DNA of 41,677 bases, from NCBI GenBank assembly GCA_002381185.1, contig DFOA01000005.1:1-41677 (forward strand), in the 5' to 3' direction. Below, piece by piece: positions 17,520-25,170 of this stretch (positions are counted from its first letter, which is position 1; every line of letters starts with the position of its first letter). The position numbers were made by a program, and so were the translations under genes. Origin of the DNA: Firmicutes bacterium UBA3553 (GTDB lineage Bacteria; Bacillota; Clostridia; Tissierellales; Sedimentibacteraceae). A model generated the notes under the pieces. The model searched no databases, was not told the origin of the DNA, and was given only the letters and a program-made list of their open reading frames with translations.

Positions 17520-18290
17520 ATGTACAAGGTTGATTTAAACAGCGATATCGGAGAAAGTTTTGGAAATTACAAGCTGGGATTAGATGAAGAGGTAGCTAAA
17601 TTCATTTCTTCAGCTAATGTGGCATGTGGATGGCATGCTGGGGATCCTGTAGTAATGGAAAAAACAATCAGTACTGCTGTAAAGGAAAATGTTTCGGTTG
17701 GAGCTCACCCTGGATTTCCGGATTTAATGGGATTTGGAAGAAGAGACATGAAGGTCACGTCTGAGGAAGCAAAATGTTATATTAAGTATCAGATAGGAGC
17801 ATTATGGGCTTTTGCCGAAAGCAATGGCATAAAGCTTCAGCACGTTAAACCTCACGGCGCATTGTACAACATGGCGGCAAAGGACAAGGAATTAGCCAAA
17901 GCTATTGCCGAAGCAATTTATGAAGTGGATAAGAGCCTCATACTAGTTGGTCTTGCCAATAGCGAAATGATAAGAGCAGGAAAAGAAGTTGGTCTTAAAA
18001 CTGCAAATGAAGTATTTGCCGACAGAGCTTACAATGGAGATGGCACATTAGTCTCAAGGACTAAAGAAGGAGCAGTTATACATGATAGAGATCTTGCTAT
18101 ATCAAGAGTTGTAAGAATGGTAAAAGAAGGCAAGGTTACAGCAATAACAGGAGAGGACATTGATATACAGGCCGATTCAATTTGTGTGCATGGTGACAAT
18201 CCTCAGGCGGTTACATTTGTGGAACTTATCAGAAGGACATTGGAAAATGCGGGAATCGAAGTTGTCTCTTTAAATAATTTTATAAAATAA
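17520..18290 (+). CDS. pxpA: 5-oxoprolinase subunit A (LamB/YcsF family)
   Basis: One of three subunits of the prokaryotic ATP-dependent 5-oxoprolinase, which opens 5-oxoproline to glutamate. The 256 residues are the normal length. Family marks are LNSDIGESFGNY at the N-terminus, ANVACGWHAGDP, VGAHPGFPDL, HVKPHGALYN, FADRAYNGDGTLVSR and ICVHGDNPQA near the end. GGAGG lies 6 nt before the ATG at 17520. The sigma-54 start site is at about 17486, which excludes longer reading of the frame. Its partners pxpB and pxpC lie two genes downstream, separated by a transporter gene. Confidence 0.95.
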   Translation: MYKVDLNSDIGESFGNYKLGLDEEVAKFISSANVACGWHAGDPVVMEKTISTAVKENVSVGAHPGFPDLMGFGRRDMKVTSEEAKCYIKYQIGALWAFAESNGIKLQHVKPHGALYNMAAKDKELAKAIAEAIYEVDKSLILVGLANSEMIRAGKEVGLKTANEVFADRAYNGDGTLVSRTKEGAVIHDRDLAISRVVRMVKEGKVTAITGEDIDIQADSICVHGDNPQAVTFVELIRRTLENAGIEVVSLNNFIK

Positions 18291-18301
18291 CAGGAGAAAA
18301 T

Positions 18302-19531
18302 ATGGAACTTAAACAGAAAAAAATCAGCGAAAATCACGTAAAAGAAAAAAAGTCCAATATTGTAGTTTTGTTAGGCGCTGCATTTCTAATGGCAACATCT
18401 GCAATCGGACCGGGCTTTTTAACCCAGACTGCAAAATTTACTGAACAGTACGGGGCAAGCCTGGGATTTGGAATTGCAGTTTGTGTAATAATGACATTGG
18501 TTGTGCAGTTGAATATTTGGAGGATTATTGGAGTTTCGGGTATGAGGGGGCAGGATATCGCCAATAAGGTAATGCCCGGATTGGGATATTTAATAGCGTT
18601 TTTAGTATCCTTGGGCGGTCTGGTATTTAACATAGGAAATGTAGGCGGTGCAGCATTAGCTTTAAATGTATTGCTGGGCATGGATGTTAAACTTGCAATA
18701 GTTGCAAGCGGTATCCTGGGTATTCTTTTGTTCTCATCTAAAAATGCTATGACAGCTATGGATAAATTGACGAATGTACTAGGAATCACTATGATACTGT
18801 TTACAGGTGTTGTGGCATTTGTAAGTCAGCCTCCTGTCGGTGAAGCGGCAATAAGAACCATAGCTCCATACAATCCGAACAGTTTAATATTTCCAATAAT
18901 CACTTTGCTTGGAGGAAGCGTCGGAGGTTACATTACTTTCTCAGGCGGTCATAGACTTATAGATGCCAATATAACGGGAAAGGAAAATATAAAGGAAGTT
19001 GATAAAAGTGCATTAATGGGAATAGCTGCAACTTCAGTCATGAGAGTTTTATTTTTCTTGGTTGTACTGGGAGTTATATCAAAAGGAGTTACTTTAGACC
19101 CTACTAATCCTGCAGCTGATTCATTTATGAAAGCAGCAGGCAATACTGGCTATAAATTCTTCGGTATAGTATTATTGGCAGCATCTATTTCTTCTGTTAT
19201 AGGGGCCGCATATACATCAATATCATTTTTAAAAACATTAAATAAAACAGTAGAAAAATATGAAAATCAGTTCATAATCGGTTTAATTGCATTATCTACA
19301 GCAATTATGACATTTTTGGGACAACCGGCTAATTTGTTGGTAGTAGCAGGTTCATTAAATGGGTTAATATTGCCTCTTACATTAGGTACTATTCTTGTGG
19401 CATCAAGAAAAAAGGAAGTAGTCGGAGATTACAAACATCCTTTATGGCTTATCATACTAGGTATTATAATTGTAATTGCAACTGCTTATACAGGAGTATT
19501 ATCACTTAAGAGTATTGCAGCTTTATTTTAA
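18302..19531 (+). CDS. NRAMP-related membrane transporter, YcsG-like, without metal-site motifs
   Basis: A membrane protein of 409 residues with about 11 hydrophobic helices, resembling the NRAMP family and B. subtilis YcsG, whose gene also lies among the pxp (ycsF-kip) genes. The metal ligands of true NRAMP proteins are absent. Where MntH has DPGN in helix 1, this protein has GPGFLTQTAKFTEQYGAS (36-53). Where MntH has MPH in helix 6, it has LLGGSVGGYITFSGGHRL (202-219). Inference: it does not move divalent metals and may be the 5-oxoproline importer of the operon. It starts at ATG 18302 after CAGGAGAAA. The neighbours are in the same operon. Confidence 0.85.
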   Translation: MELKQKKISENHVKEKKSNIVVLLGAAFLMATSAIGPGFLTQTAKFTEQYGASLGFGIAVCVIMTLVVQLNIWRIIGVSGMRGQDIANKVMPGLGYLIAFLVSLGGLVFNIGNVGGAALALNVLLGMDVKLAIVASGILGILLFSSKNAMTAMDKLTNVLGITMILFTGVVAFVSQPPVGEAAIRTIAPYNPNSLIFPIITLLGGSVGGYITFSGGHRLIDANITGKENIKEVDKSALMGIAATSVMRVLFFLVVLGVISKGVTLDPTNPAADSFMKAAGNTGYKFFGIVLLAASISSVIGAAYTSISFLKTLNKTVEKYENQFIIGLIALSTAIMTFLGQPANLLVVAGSLNGLILPLTLGTILVASRKKEVVGDYKHPLWLIILGIIIVIATAYTGVLSLKSIAALF

Positions 19532-19541
19532 TTAAGATTTG

Positions 19542-19561
19542 AACGGGAGAAATCCCGTTTT
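19542..19561 (+). terminator. Hairpin between transporter gene and pxpB
   Basis: AACGGGA, a GAAA tetraloop and TCCCGTT form a 7-bp stem followed by only a few T. It lies inside the operon, so it more likely acts as a partial attenuator or mRNA-stabilising hairpin than as a full stop. Confidence 0.45.
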
Positions 19562-19582
19562 AAGGTTTTTATGGAGGAAAAT

Positions 19583-20335
19583 ATGTACGAAACGGCGAAG
19601 TATCTGAATTCCGGAGACAGTGCATTAAACATTGAATTTGGAAACAGCATATCAGAAGAAATCAATAAAAAAATAAGGGCTATGACCTTGGCGCTGGAAA
19701 ATCAAAATATTGCAGGTATTGTAGAATTAGTTCCTACATACAGGTCATTAATGGTTCATTATAACCCGTTAATGTTAAGCTGTGAGGAGCTGATTAATCT
19801 TTGCGGAGAAATTGAAAAAGGTTTAGACAATATAGAGCTTTCAGCACCGGAAGTTATAGAAATACCAACTATGTACGGAGGAGAATACGGTCCTGACATA
19901 GAAAATGTTGCTAGTCACAACAATCTTACACTAGAAGAAGTCATCAGAATTCATACATCTTCGGAATACTTGATTTATATGTTAGGTTTCACTCCGGGCT
20001 TTTCTTACCTGGGAGGAATGGATAAAACAATAGCAACACCTAGACTACAGTCTCCAAGAACAAAAATACCCGGAGGTTCAGTTGGTATAGCAGGAGAACA
20101 AACAGGAATATATCCCATAGCAAGTCCTGGAGGATGGCAGCTGATAGGCAGAACACCGGTTGAGTTGTTCAACCCCAAACGTGAAAATCCTATACTGCTG
20201 AAAGCAGGTAACTATATTAAATTTAAGAGCATTACAGAAGAAGAATATATAATCATACAAAAACAAGTGGAAAATGGAACATATTTATGCAGGTCTTATC
20301 CAAGGAAAGAGGGCGGTATCAATGGGACAAATTAA
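19583..20335 (+). CDS. pxpB: 5-oxoprolinase subunit B (KipI family)
   Basis: The AHS1/KipI-family subunit of 5-oxoprolinase, 250 residues. Marks are GDSALNIEFG near the N-terminus, VPTYRSLMVHYNP, the HTSSEYLIYMLGFTPGFSYLGG stretch and GSVGIAGEQTGIYP. GGAGG at 19573-19577 sits 5 nt before the ATG at 19583. An in-frame ATG at 19571 overlaps that ribosome site and is therefore rejected. The 3' end overlaps pxpC by 14 nt. B. subtilis KipI also inhibits the sporulation kinase KinA, but nothing here shows that activity. Confidence 0.94.
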   Translation: MYETAKYLNSGDSALNIEFGNSISEEINKKIRAMTLALENQNIAGIVELVPTYRSLMVHYNPLMLSCEELINLCGEIEKGLDNIELSAPEVIEIPTMYGGEYGPDIENVASHNNLTLEEVIRIHTSSEYLIYMLGFTPGFSYLGGMDKTIATPRLQSPRTKIPGGSVGIAGEQTGIYPIASPGGWQLIGRTPVELFNPKRENPILLKAGNYIKFKSITEEEYIIIQKQVENGTYLCRSYPRKEGGINGTN

Positions 20336-21368
20336 GATTGTAAATGCAGGATTAATGACAACTGTGCAGGATTTGGGCAGATATGGCTATCAGCAGTATG
20401 GAATGTCGGTTTCTGGAGCTATGGACCATGCTGCTGCCATGCAAGCCAATATTTTGGTTGGCAATGATGACGGCGAAGGACTGCTTGAAGTTACAATTAT
20501 GGGTCCTGCAATAGAATTCTTAAATCCTGCCGTATTTGCTGTAACCGGAGGAGACTTACAGCCTACAATAAATGGTGATTCCGTTCAATTGAATAAAAGC
20601 ATAAGTGCAAATGCGGGAGACAGGTTGGCATTTAAGGGTTTAAAAAAAGGCTGCAGGAGTTATGTCGCATTTGCAGGAGGAATTGATGTTCCCGTAGTAA
20701 TGGGCAGTAAGTCTACCTTTATAAAGGCTAATTTAGGCGGTTTTGAAGGAAGAGCTTTAAAGCCCGGAGATATTTTAAGTATAGGCAATCCCAAAGCCTT
20801 TATGAGCGACTTGGCAGGAAGATGCTTAAATGAAGATTTCTATGACTATGGCAGCGATATAATAGAATTAAGAGTTGTATTGGGACCTCAGGATGACGCA
20901 TTTACTTTCGAGGGCATAGAAACATTGTTCAGCAGTATATATACAGCTTCGAACAACTGTGACAGAATGGGGTATACATTGGAAGGTGACAAAATTCAGC
21001 ACAAAGAAGGCGCTGACATCATATCCGACGGTATATCCATGGGAGCCATTCAGGTGCCTAGTAAAGGAAATCCTATTATAATGATGGCAGACAGACAAAC
21101 AACAGGAGGTTATACTAAAATAGGAAATGTAATAACTGTGGATCTGCCTAAAATCGCGCAGGCAAAGCCCGGCGATAAAATAAAATTTAAAAAAACAACT
21201 ATCGAAGAAGCACATAATCTTATAAAAGAATTTAATAAGAAAATAAGTGAAGCTAAAAGCAATCTCGCAGCGCAGGCTCAATCAAAGAGAGAAATAATTA
21301 ATACTAAAATATTTAATATAAGGGTTAATGGAGATTCGTATTCTGTACAGGTTGAAGAACTTAAATAG
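20322..21368 (+). CDS. pxpC: 5-oxoprolinase subunit C (KipA/AHS2 family)
   Basis: The AHS2-family subunit, 348 residues. It begins IKIVNAGLMTTVQDLGRYGYQ, followed by SGAMDHAA, AVTGGD, SYVAFAGGIDVP, MGSKSTF and MMADRQTTGGYTKIG. The start at 20322 follows GAGGGCGG and lies within the end of pxpB. After about residue 310 a charged linker leads to a short tail, FNIRVNGDSYSVQVEE. The tail looks like the first two strands of a biotinyl-carrier domain, which follows AHS1-AHS2 in urea carboxylases. The tail ends there, with no biotinylation MKM. The stop overlaps the 3' end of the convergent antiporter gene by 8 nt. Confidence 0.93.
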   Translation: MGQIKIVNAGLMTTVQDLGRYGYQQYGMSVSGAMDHAAAMQANILVGNDDGEGLLEVTIMGPAIEFLNPAVFAVTGGDLQPTINGDSVQLNKSISANAGDRLAFKGLKKGCRSYVAFAGGIDVPVVMGSKSTFIKANLGGFEGRALKPGDILSIGNPKAFMSDLAGRCLNEDFYDYGSDIIELRVVLGPQDDAFTFEGIETLFSSIYTASNNCDRMGYTLEGDKIQHKEGADIISDGISMGAIQVPSKGNPIIMMADRQTTGGYTKIGNVITVDLPKIAQAKPGDKIKFKKTTIEEAHNLIKEFNKKISEAKSNLAAQAQSKREIINTKIFNIRVNGDSYSVQVEELK

Positions 21369-22692
21369 TTAAATTGCTGTCAGGTTTCTTTAAATTGGGT
21401 AATCTTAATACATTAATTAAAGGAACAAGATACAGGTAGACTGCGTAAAAGATGCTTCCGGCGTCAGCTGACAATGTAGCAAGCGGAACTGCTATGGCTA
21501 TGCTCCATGGGAACAGTTCCGATGTCATTATTGCTGTATTTTCCAAATCTATTGCAATATCTTCCTTCGACAGCCCCTTTTCAATATAGATTTTATTCAT
21601 TAACTGATATGTCAATAATACAGGCAATGTTTGATTGCAGCAAAAAGCACCTGTTACCAGGGAGGTGAACACTGTGGTTAAATATATGCCTATTTTATTG
21701 CTCATTTTTTTCAATAATCCCTGTATGTCATTAAGCATCCCTGTTTCCTCAAAAATTCCGGAATAAGATGATGCTATCAGGACGATAAGAGAAACCTTAA
21801 ACATTGAAATTAAACCGCCGCCGGATATAATTCCTGCCAATGAGCTGTTTGCATTAAGATTGAAACCGAATATCATAGCATGAAGAACATCTGAAAAATT
21901 CATTTTTTGAACGAACAGACATATCAAAAATGCAGCGACAATACTGAAGAACATGGATGTTTTAACGTTCTTTTTTAAAAATGCCAGAGCAAAAATTATT
22001 ACTGCCGGAAGAACTGTTACATAGCTTAAATTAAAATAAACTGAAATATCATTCAGCAATGTGTTGTCGGTTACGGCAATTGGATTATTTTTAGATAAAA
22101 ACAGATAAATTAAAACAGTGGAAGCAAAAGGGATTATTCCGGTTATCATCATCTTTTTAACATTGTCGTACAAATAAGTGCCTGTTACGGCAGCTACCAG
22201 GTTTGCACTTGAAGAAGTGGGCGAACACCTGTCGCCAAAAAATGCGCCTGAAACAATAGCTCCCGCAGCCACGCTTACATTGACCCCTCCTCCTTTGGCA
22301 AGCACAATCAGTACAACTCCTATAGTGCCTACAGTTCCAAAGCTTGTACCAAGTGCAAATGAAACAGTACATGACAATAAAAATGCAAATAAAATAAAGT
22401 AATCCGGATTCATAAGCTTTGTTCCGTAATAGACAAAGAAAGGGATTGTGCCGCTGGCTCTCCATAAAGCTGTAATAATTCCTATGAGAGCAAAAATGGG
22501 CATTAATGAAAGTGACTTCTTCATTCCCTTAAGTATCATTTTTATAACTGATTCCGTATTATACCCTCTATGAATAGCCGTTAAAGAAAAAGAAATCATT
22601 CCTATAATTAATGGAATTAAAATTGAAATGTTTTTTATCAAGCTTAAAATAAGCGATAATGTAAAAATTGCAACAGATATTAAAAAGTCCAT
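21361..22692 (-). CDS. NhaC-family Na+/H+ (or organic-acid/amine) antiporter
   Basis: An integral membrane protein of 443 residues with about 11 helices. The segment FGDRCSPTSSSANLVAAVTGT is the family signature near residue 160, and SFALGTSFGTVGTIG precedes it. NhaC relatives include Na+/H+ exchangers and malate/lactate or arginine/ornithine-type exchangers, so the ion pair is uncertain. The ATG at 22692 has GGAG 6 nt upstream; a TTG 30 nt earlier lacks one. The gene converges on pxpC and overlaps it by 8 nt, so both 3' ends must be read through complementary sequence. Confidence 0.88.
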   Translation of the reverse strand: MDFLISVAIFTLSLILSLIKNISILIPLIIGMISFSLTAIHRGYNTESVIKMILKGMKKSLSLMPIFALIGIITALWRASGTIPFFVYYGTKLMNPDYFILFAFLLSCTVSFALGTSFGTVGTIGVVLIVLAKGGGVNVSVAAGAIVSGAFFGDRCSPTSSSANLVAAVTGTYLYDNVKKMMITGIIPFASTVLIYLFLSKNNPIAVTDNTLLNDISVYFNLSYVTVLPAVIIFALAFLKKNVKTSMFFSIVAAFLICLFVQKMNFSDVLHAMIFGFNLNANSSLAGIISGGGLISMFKVSLIVLIASSYSGIFEETGMLNDIQGLLKKMSNKIGIYLTTVFTSLVTGAFCCNQTLPVLLTYQLMNKIYIEKGLSKEDIAIDLENTAIMTSELFPWSIAIAVPLATLSADAGSIFYAVYLYLVPLINVLRLPNLKKPDSNLTI

Positions 22693-22731
22693 AATAATCT
22701 CCATGGTTGTCGGATTTTTCAAACTAATAAT

Positions 22732-22759
22732 ATTATATAACTTTAACAGAAAAAGACAA
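22732..22759 (-). promoter_or_regulatory. Promoter of the NhaC-type antiporter gene
   Basis: On the minus strand TTGTCT (22759-22754), a 16-nt spacer and consensus TATAAT (22737-22732). The start would be near 22725, about 33 nt before the ATG. Confidence 0.6.
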
Positions 22760-22796
22760 CAAAAAAACTATCATGAACGGGGTTATAAAAGAAATA

Positions 22797-22833
22797 AAAT
22801 AGGATCATCGTCCAGCACACGATGATCCTATTT
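22797..22833. repeat. Perfect 15-bp inverted repeat in a divergent intergenic region
   Basis: AAATAGGATCATCGT and ACGATGATCCTATTT enclose a 7-nt loop (CCAGCAC). On the minus strand the stem is followed by a T-rich stretch, which would look like a terminator, yet no minus-strand gene lies to the right. It sits upstream of the antiporter promoter and of the plus-strand metal genes. It could be an operator or a leftover mobile palindrome. Confidence 0.7.
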
Positions 22834-22991
22834 CATACTTTATATTAGGAGATTATCCGGTAAATTGTTATTTGCTCTTTAATTGGTTTTCTTAACTCTT
22901 GTATTTTGTTCAATGCACAGCCCAAGAGGCATTATTAATCATAATAATACCAACTTTTGCTCAATTGATTTATGATTATTATAGTTTACAG

Positions 22992-23047
22992 TTATGAAGA
23001 TTTTATGAAGAAAATATATTTATTTTTACGATTAATCTACATATTAT
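22992..23047 (+). promoter_or_regulatory. Activated promoter with OmpR-type direct repeat before the metal genes
   Basis: TTATGAAGA occurs at 22992-23000 and again at 23003-23011, an 11-bp period typical of OmpR-family response regulator sites. A TATTAT -10 at 23042-23047 has only a weak TTTATT at the -35 position (23019-23024), starting 8 bp after the repeat, as expected for a regulator-dependent promoter. Except for this promoter, the palindrome at 22797 and the antiporter promoter, I see nothing in 22693-23096. Confidence 0.45.
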
Positions 23048-23096
23048 CTTCACAGAAATAAATTAAAATACTAAAAAATGAAAAAGGATGTTGATT

Positions 23097-23210
23097 ATGG
23101 GTTGTTGCGGAGGACCGAGGCAAGTTAAGAAATACAGTTTTAAAGAATATTTAATTTCAGCGTCAGCAATCACAGCATTTGTGCTAATCATTTATTTCTT
23201 TACAAAATAG
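23097..23210 (+). CDS. 37-residue Cys-Cys membrane peptide
   Basis: A small protein beginning MGCCGGPRQVKK, then a linker, and a single hydrophobic helix over about 18-35 ending YFFTK. The ATG follows AAAAAGGATGTTGATT with workable spacing, and the stop lies 19 nt before the next gene. I do not recognise a named family. The vicinal Cys pair next to a membrane helix, directly upstream of a heavy-metal domain transporter that itself contains CC, suggests metal handling at the membrane. This is inference from context. Confidence 0.7.
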   Translation: MGCCGGPRQVKKYSFKEYLISASAITAFVLIIYFFTK

Positions 23211-23229
23211 TACAGTGGGAAGGTGAAAT

Positions 23230-25020
23230 ATGAGTATTAAAAAAGAAAAAATCAAGGTATATGATATGACCTGCACATCTTGCGAAGCAAGAGTTGAAAA
23301 AGCTTTATTAAATACAGAAGGTGTTATAACGGTGAAAGCGAGCTTCAGCGGACAATATGCAGAGGTTGAATATGAAGATGAAGTTTGCAGTTCAGATAAA
23401 ATAAAAGAAGTAATAAATAATTCTGGTTACAGTACGAAAAAGTCAGGTGATTATAAATTTTTCGGGATGATTATTATTGTTGCGGCTATAATAATGATCG
23501 GTTTGAATACATCAGGATTTGATATGGAATCAATGCTTTCCAATGCGTCATATGCTGTTTTGTTCATTGCGGGGCTGTTAACATCCATACACTGCGTAGG
23601 AATGTGCGGAGGTATTATGCTTTCTCAGACTGTGGGAAATGAAAGCACAACAAAATTTGAAGCAATGAAACCGTCTTTGTTATATAATGCGGGAAGAGTA
23701 ATTTCCTACACCATACTTGGAGGAGTCATAGGTGCAGTAGGCTCTGTGTTTTCTCTCTCATTTAAATCAAAAGCGGCAGTTCAGATTATAGCCGGAATTT
23801 TTATGATTATGATGGGACTTAACATGTCGGGCTTTAGCTTGTTCAGGAAATTTCAAATCAAATTGCCAAAGTCATTTTGCAAGACTAAAAATAAAGAAGG
23901 CTCACCGTTTATTGTAGGATTATTAAATGGATTTATGCCATGCGGGCCGTTACAGACAATGCAGATATTTGCTTTGGGCACAGGGAGTCCAATTAAAGGA
24001 GCGTTGGCAATGCTGGTTTTCTCCGTGGGAACAGTGCCGTTAATGCTTACATTCGGTGCGCTGTCAGGACTGTTGAGCAAGGGTTACACTAAGAAAATTC
24101 TTAAACTAAGCGGTGTGATGATTATTGTCCTTGGGCTGATTATGGGCAACAGAGGGCTTTCTATTCTTGGAATAAATTTGAATCCTGTAAATGCAATGGC
24201 CTTAAGTAAAAATGATGTGAAAGAAGGAAATGATAATGTTGCAAAAGCAGTTTTGCAGGACGGAGTTCAAGTAATAAATATGACTGTGAGCAACAGAGGT
24301 TATACACCAAATGCGTTTTATGTTCAAAAAGGAATTCCTGTAAAATGGGTCATTGACGGCAAGGAAATAAATACATGCAACAATGCAATAATTATTCCGT
24401 CACTAAATAAAGAAATCAAAATAAACAAAGGCGAAAACGTCCTGGAATTTACTCCTGAAAATAAGGATATGTACTTCAGTTGTTGGATGGGTATGATAAA
24501 CGGAGTAATAAAAGTGGTCGATGAACTTGAAACTGTAGACACATCAGCTCCGGACCCCACACTGCCGGCACCGACAACAGGACCCAGCTGCTGCGCAAGA
24601 CCGGTTGATGAAGGTTCTTACAACAGCTCGCCAAGCATTTACGGAGACGATATTTCCAAGGTGCCCACCGAAGAACTTATTGGTAAAGCTATAGATAACA
24701 GTATAGTTGTAAAAGGATTGGGTTATGAATTGCAGCCGTTGGTTTCAGTAGTAAGCAACAGTGAAACAACTAAAATAAAATTTGATTTTGCAGATTTTGA
24801 TAATGCTGAAGGTCAATATTCAATAGTTGACGGTTATACAGGAGAGACGGTTGCTTCTTTTGAAGCGGAAAGAGGAACCAATGAAGTGGAATTTAAGTCG
24901 GGTGAATCAGAGATTTATGGTATAGTAAATGGAAGTACCCTACTTGGTATTATAACAACGGTTGATGATGTGGACAATGCGGATTTAGAAGTAATAAGAA
25001 GCAATTTAATAGGTGAATAA
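23230..25020 (+). CDS. Fused HMA / SafE-DsbD-type membrane / cupredoxin protein, probable copper export or detoxification
   Basis: A 596-residue multi-domain protein. Residues 6-70 are a heavy-metal-associated domain with MTCTSC (Cys15, Cys18). A helix at 76-93 leads into a SafE/DsbD-type six-helix core (105-315) with HCVGMCGG (121-128) and GFMPCGPLQ (235-243), whose Cys pairs resemble electron- or metal-passing proteins. Residues 345-431 form a cupredoxin-like domain with TCNN (Cys383) and FSCWMGM (Cys418, Met420). A Pro-rich linker with SCCARP (Cys454-455) leads to an unrecognised domain of about 140 residues (460-596). GGAAGGTG precedes the ATG. A two-component system follows. Copper is the most likely metal, though silver or mercury is possible. 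Confidence 0.87.
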   Translation: MSIKKEKIKVYDMTCTSCEARVEKALLNTEGVITVKASFSGQYAEVEYEDEVCSSDKIKEVINNSGYSTKKSGDYKFFGMIIIVAAIIMIGLNTSGFDMESMLSNASYAVLFIAGLLTSIHCVGMCGGIMLSQTVGNESTTKFEAMKPSLLYNAGRVISYTILGGVIGAVGSVFSLSFKSKAAVQIIAGIFMIMMGLNMSGFSLFRKFQIKLPKSFCKTKNKEGSPFIVGLLNGFMPCGPLQTMQIFALGTGSPIKGALAMLVFSVGTVPLMLTFGALSGLLSKGYTKKILKLSGVMIIVLGLIMGNRGLSILGINLNPVNAMALSKNDVKEGNDNVAKAVLQDGVQVINMTVSNRGYTPNAFYVQKGIPVKWVIDGKEINTCNNAIIIPSLNKEIKINKGENVLEFTPENKDMYFSCWMGMINGVIKVVDELETVDTSAPDPTLPAPTTGPSCCARPVDEGSYNSSPSIYGDDISKVPTEELIGKAIDNSIVVKGLGYELQPLVSVVSNSETTKIKFDFADFDNAEGQYSIVDGYTGETVASFEAERGTNEVEFKSGESEIYGIVNGSTLLGIITTVDDVDNADLEVIRSNLIGE

Positions 25021-25028
25021 CTGTCATC

Positions 25029-25050
25029 AGGGGGGAAGTATCCCCCCTTT
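25029..25050 (+). terminator. GC-rich terminator after the metal transporter gene
   Basis: A, six G, AAGTAT, six C and TTT form a 7-bp stem. The T tract is short, so termination may be partial, allowing some read-through to the response regulator. Confidence 0.6.
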
Positions 25051-25114
25051 ATGTTATCAATTTATATATCCTCAGGGAGAAGATAAATTGATGAATTTAA
25101 TAACTTAGGTATCA

Positions 25115-25143
25115 TTGACAATATGGAGTTTACATTATATTAT
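25115..25143 (+). promoter_or_regulatory. Sigma-A promoter of the OmpR-type two-component operon
   Basis: Consensus TTGACA (25115-25120), 17-nt spacer and TATTAT (25138-25143). The start near 25150 leaves about 21 nt before the regulator ATG at 25171 and excludes the upstream in-frame ATG at 25123. Confidence 0.78.
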
Positions 25144-25170
25144 ACTTATAAGTCAAGGTCGGGAGTGCGT

